Assembly: GCA_014529385.2 (NCBI GenBank)
Contig: CM043956.1
Coordinates: forward strand, 87,845,721-87,909,720
DNA: 64,000 nt
Reading direction: 5' to 3'
DNA from: Adiantum capillus-veneris
Taxonomy: Eukaryota > Streptophyta > Polypodiopsida > Polypodiales > Pteridaceae
The notes below the pieces were generated by a model. It saw only the letters and a list, made by a program, of their open reading frames with translations, did not search any database and had not been told where the DNA came from. Within the stretch, counting starts at the first letter, position 1, and the number at the start of each line of letters is the position of its first letter. Of the stretch, positions 61,458-64,000 are shown piece after piece. Made by a program: the position numbers and the translations under genes.

Positions 61458-61973
61458 TTGAGGGAAACAATGGGCAAAAATCCTACGGGCCATCAAAAGT
61501 ATTATGCTAATCTAGCAAAAAGATACTATGGTCCTTTTCAAACCTTGAAGCCCATCAATGAGATGGCTTATCAACTCCAGCTGCCAAAAAATTGGCTCAT
61601 ACACAGCGCGATTCTAATGAAGGATATGGTGAAGTGGAAGCAGTTTATGCAATTTGAGTATAACTCAATTTTAGCTCATGAGACTTGGGAATTGGCAGAG
61701 TTACCAGAGGGTAAACATGCATTTTCTTGCAAATGGGTGGGTAGGAATAAGTACACGGCAGAAGATCCCGAGCCTAATTATAAGGCTAGATTGGTTGCTA
61801 GAGGCCGCAAGAAGAAGAAAGGCATAGATTTTGATAAGATTTTTTCTCCAATAGTCAAAATGACTACACTACATCTTGTACTTGGTTTGGTAACCATTGA
61901 GGACATGGAATTTATCCAAATGGATGTGAAGAGGGTGTTTCTTCATGGGATCTTGAAAAGGATGTCTACATGA
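61458..61973 (+). CDS. Chimera copy B: in-frame fusion of Gypsy integrase C-terminus to Copia reverse transcriptase
   Basis: 171 open codons. Residues ~1-54 are the C-terminal domain of a Gypsy integrase (KYYANLAKRYYGPFQTLKP, MAYQLQLP, WLIHSAILMKD). From residue ~56 the sequence is the start of a Copia reverse transcriptase (WKQFMQFEYNSILAHETWEL, AFSCKW, ARLVARG, IFSPIVKMTT, IQMDVKRVFLHG). The joint is in frame and near 61620-61632. In natural elements Copia integrase, not Gypsy integrase, precedes a Copia reverse transcriptase. Copy A has the same joint with later damage. The start codon is an internal methionine. Confidence 0.78.
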   Translation: MRETMGKNPTGHQKYYANLAKRYYGPFQTLKPINEMAYQLQLPKNWLIHSAILMKDMVKWKQFMQFEYNSILAHETWELAELPEGKHAFSCKWVGRNKYTAEDPEPNYKARLVARGRKKKKGIDFDKIFSPIVKMTTLHLVLGLVTIEDMEFIQMDVKRVFLHGILKRMST

Positions 61974-62543
61974 AGCATTTATAAGGCCTTTTGAAATAAA
62001 GCCTCAGAAGCCAACAATGGCAGACTTGGTATGTAGACTCAAGAAAGCTTTGTTTGGTCTAAAGCAAGGTTCAAGGCAGCGGTACATCAATTTTGATAAG
62101 TACATTTGAACCCCAGGTTATGTATGGAGCCAAGAGGATCACTACATGTACACAAGGAGGTTGAATGATGGTTCCCTCATCATTCTCATCTTGTATGTGG
62201 ATGACATGCTTATAGCTGGGAAGTCTAATAATGAGAATGCACTTCTCAAGGATGTCTGAAACAAGTAGTTTTCCATGAAATATTTGAGTGCTGCACATTA
62301 TTTTCTTGGCATGTGTATCAAGAGCGATTGTAAGCATGGAATACTTGAACTATCACATGAAGATTATATTCACAAAACATGCAAGGGGGGAAAGCACTGA
62401 GTAGCCCAATGGATGCATATGTAAAAATTAACAAGAACGTTTGTCCTAAATTGGATGCTGAAAAGGTAGAGATGGAAAAGGTGCCATATTCTTTGGTAGT
62501 TGGCATCTCATGTTCACCATGGTTAGCATGAAACAAGATATTT
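61974..62543 (+). pseudogene. Chimera copy B: rest of Copia reverse transcriptase
   Basis: Carries LKKALFGLKQGSR (with R for W in QRYINFD), YVDDMLIAG (near 62199), and the KINKNVCPKLDAEKVEMEKVPYSLVVG block. Stops and shifts include one near 61955 and a deletion near 62376. It has one unit of the 97-bp segment that copy A duplicated. Confidence 0.78.
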
Positions 62544-62996
62544 ATTAGGTGAAATTTGGACTCACAAAGGGGCCCTTTAAGGAGTTTGACTTTACCTCTA
62601 TCTACCAAAACAGACACATCGATAAATTTTTGCAAAAACAAACTCCAAAGCTAGCGGAGGTTTGGCATTTTGAATGTCCTCTTCAAGTTCTATCAATTAA
62701 TATATAGCACGCCATGAGATTTCTCATATTTTAGAAGATTCTGTTTTTGATTCACCTACGATGTGACAACTCCATCGGAATCTAAGTGAATCAAAAAAAG
62801 AATCTTCTAAAATATGAGGAATCTCATGGCGTGCTATATATCAATAGATAGAGCTTAAAGAGGACATTCTAATTGTCAAAACTCTGCCAACTTTGGAGTT
62901 TGATTGCAAGAAATTTATCCATGCGCCCGTTTTGGTAGAGAGGGGTAAAGTCAAACTCCTTAAAGGGCCCCTTTGTGAGTCCAAATTTCACCTAAT
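62544..62996. mobile_element. Foldback (MITE-like) element, copy B
   Basis: 453 bp, the counterpart of 7590-8041, at the identical position in the chimera. Confidence 0.8.
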
Positions 62997-63461
62997 GTGC
63001 ATTTGCCGTGGGCGTATTGTAAGGTCTCTACTTTCGAATTTTACACAAGTTCTATTACGCATTTGAATTTTTTTAAACCATCACTTATTATTTAAGATAT
63101 TCAAGTTCAAATTATGAATCGTAGGCTGAGAAAACCTAGAATTTGAAATTTATGCTACAAAATTTTCACATGTTTAGCTATATGAATCATAATTAACTTA
63201 TTGTAAGATTTAGTTACTGATTGTAGAATTTTATTTTACTACTGTAAAGTTAATATAAGACTGTAAAGTTGAACTTAAAAATGTAAAGTAAATTATCATT
63301 AAGGAAATTAAAAAAATCATTATAAAGACAAAAGAATACACAGGGATGACAAATGAAGGCAGATGGACTCAGCTGGACTCACATAGGCGGGGACAAAGTG
63401 GGACACACTGTCACATGAAAAGGAGAGCCTAGTCTTGACTAATCTTAATGAGGGGGGGCTC
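62997..63461 (+). other. AT-rich 3' untranslated part of chimera copy B, with purine tract
   Basis: Matches 8042-8498, with an extra CAGCTGGACT near 63368. It ends ATGAGGGGGGGCTC before LTR3. Confidence 0.7.
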
Positions 63462-63933
63462 TGTGGCCTTATCTTTTGATGATAATGACAAATTGGTCAA
63501 GCTGATGGGTACCACAAGGGTACCAAAAACGCGGGTATGATTTTTTAAAGGAAAAAATTAAAAAATTAAAAAAATTAGATTTTTTTTTTTGGGAAAAAAA
63601 AAGTTGGACATTTTCTTTTCTACTATAAATAGAGCATCCATGCTCACACTTTAAAACATAGAGATTGTCTCTATAGCGCTCACGAAGTGCTGCCACTTCT
63701 CTTACAAAGAAGACGTCCACAAACCAGTAAGAGAGCAAAAACTCTAGTGGATTAGTAAGGTACATATTAATTAAGATTCAATTAGCTTTAAGAAGGATGT
63801 GTGTGTGTGTGCTATCTCTTAATCTAATTTCTCTAATAGATTATTAAGATTCAATTCACTTTAAATATGATGTGTGTTTGCTATCTCTTACTCTAATTTC
63901 TCTAATAGATTAGTAAGATTCAATTAGTTTTAA
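63462..63933 (+). repeat. Gypsy-L LTR3, truncated
   Basis: Matches LTR1 8499 to about 8951, with TATAAATA at 63624-63631. Homology ends at TTTTAA (63933). Confidence 0.85.
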
Positions 63934-64000
63934 CACTAGAATGATAACAGGACACTTTTATGTCCTTGGAAACTTTTGTGTCCTGTTAAGTGACCATTTT
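63934..64000 (+). mobile_element. Start of another insertion, possibly CACTA-type
   Basis: Begins CACTAGAATGATAACAGG exactly where the LTR match stops, with TAA (63931-63933) before it as a possible 3-bp duplication. It contains inverted GGACAC…GTGTCC motifs, resembling subterminal repeats. Only 67 bases are visible, so the class is a guess. Confidence 0.35.

Overview
The window is eukaryotic and almost certainly from a land plant. It holds LTR retrotransposons of the plant Copia and Gypsy superfamilies, most primed by initiator-methionine tRNA, and some carry the dual RNase H typical of the plant Tat lineage. I found no host protein gene, rRNA, tRNA gene or CRISPR array. The exact plant cannot be read from the sequence; a large-genome, possibly non-flowering vascular plant is only a guess from the style of the proteins. 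I use local names below: Copia-1 to -3, Gypsy-L (an iMet-primed Gypsy family with LTRs of about 2.6 kb), the chimera (a Gypsy integrase joined to a Copia reverse transcriptase) and Tat-1 to -4.

The backbone is a tandem Gypsy-L array in plus orientation: chimera interior (1-8498, split by Copia-1 at 321-5527) - LTR1 (8499-11072) - Gypsy-L interior (11073-21510, split by Copia-2 at 13652-19188) - LTR2 (21511-22110, 27097-27684 and 46518-47338) - a second Gypsy-L interior start (47340-48324) - rearranged material - a second chimera interior (60727-63461) - LTR3 (63462-63933). LTR1 and LTR2 are each shared by the interiors on both sides, as expected from recombination between LTRs.

LTR2 is a deep nest. 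It was hit by Copia-3 (22111-27096, minus) and by Tat-2 (27685-46517, minus); Tat-1 (28643-37383, plus) then landed inside the 3' LTR of Tat-2. At 48325 a junction with filler DNA connects Gypsy-L to Tat-3 (48393-52624, minus), a gag-only non-autonomous element. Tat-3 adjoins Tat-4 (52625-60726, plus), which lacks its 5' LTR and sits in the second chimera copy. The last 67 bases look like the start of another transposon, possibly CACTA-type.

Most proteins are broken. The best preserved are Copia-1 (one in-frame stop, LTRs about 98% alike), Tat-4 (four in-frame stops, no frameshift seen), the 490-codon gag-only ORF of Tat-3, and the 441-codon RNase H-integrase ORF of Gypsy-L. The most interesting signals are a possible gag first exon inside the Gypsy-L LTR, upstream of the primer-binding site, in phase with a gag exon that has no start codon of its own; an in-frame fusion of Gypsy integrase to Copia reverse transcriptase present in two copies; an apparently identical tract of about 1.27 kb between the inverted and otherwise diverged Tat-1 and Tat-2; and the unrecognised C-terminal half of the Tat-3 protein. 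All alignments were done by eye, so percentages and breakpoints are approximate.
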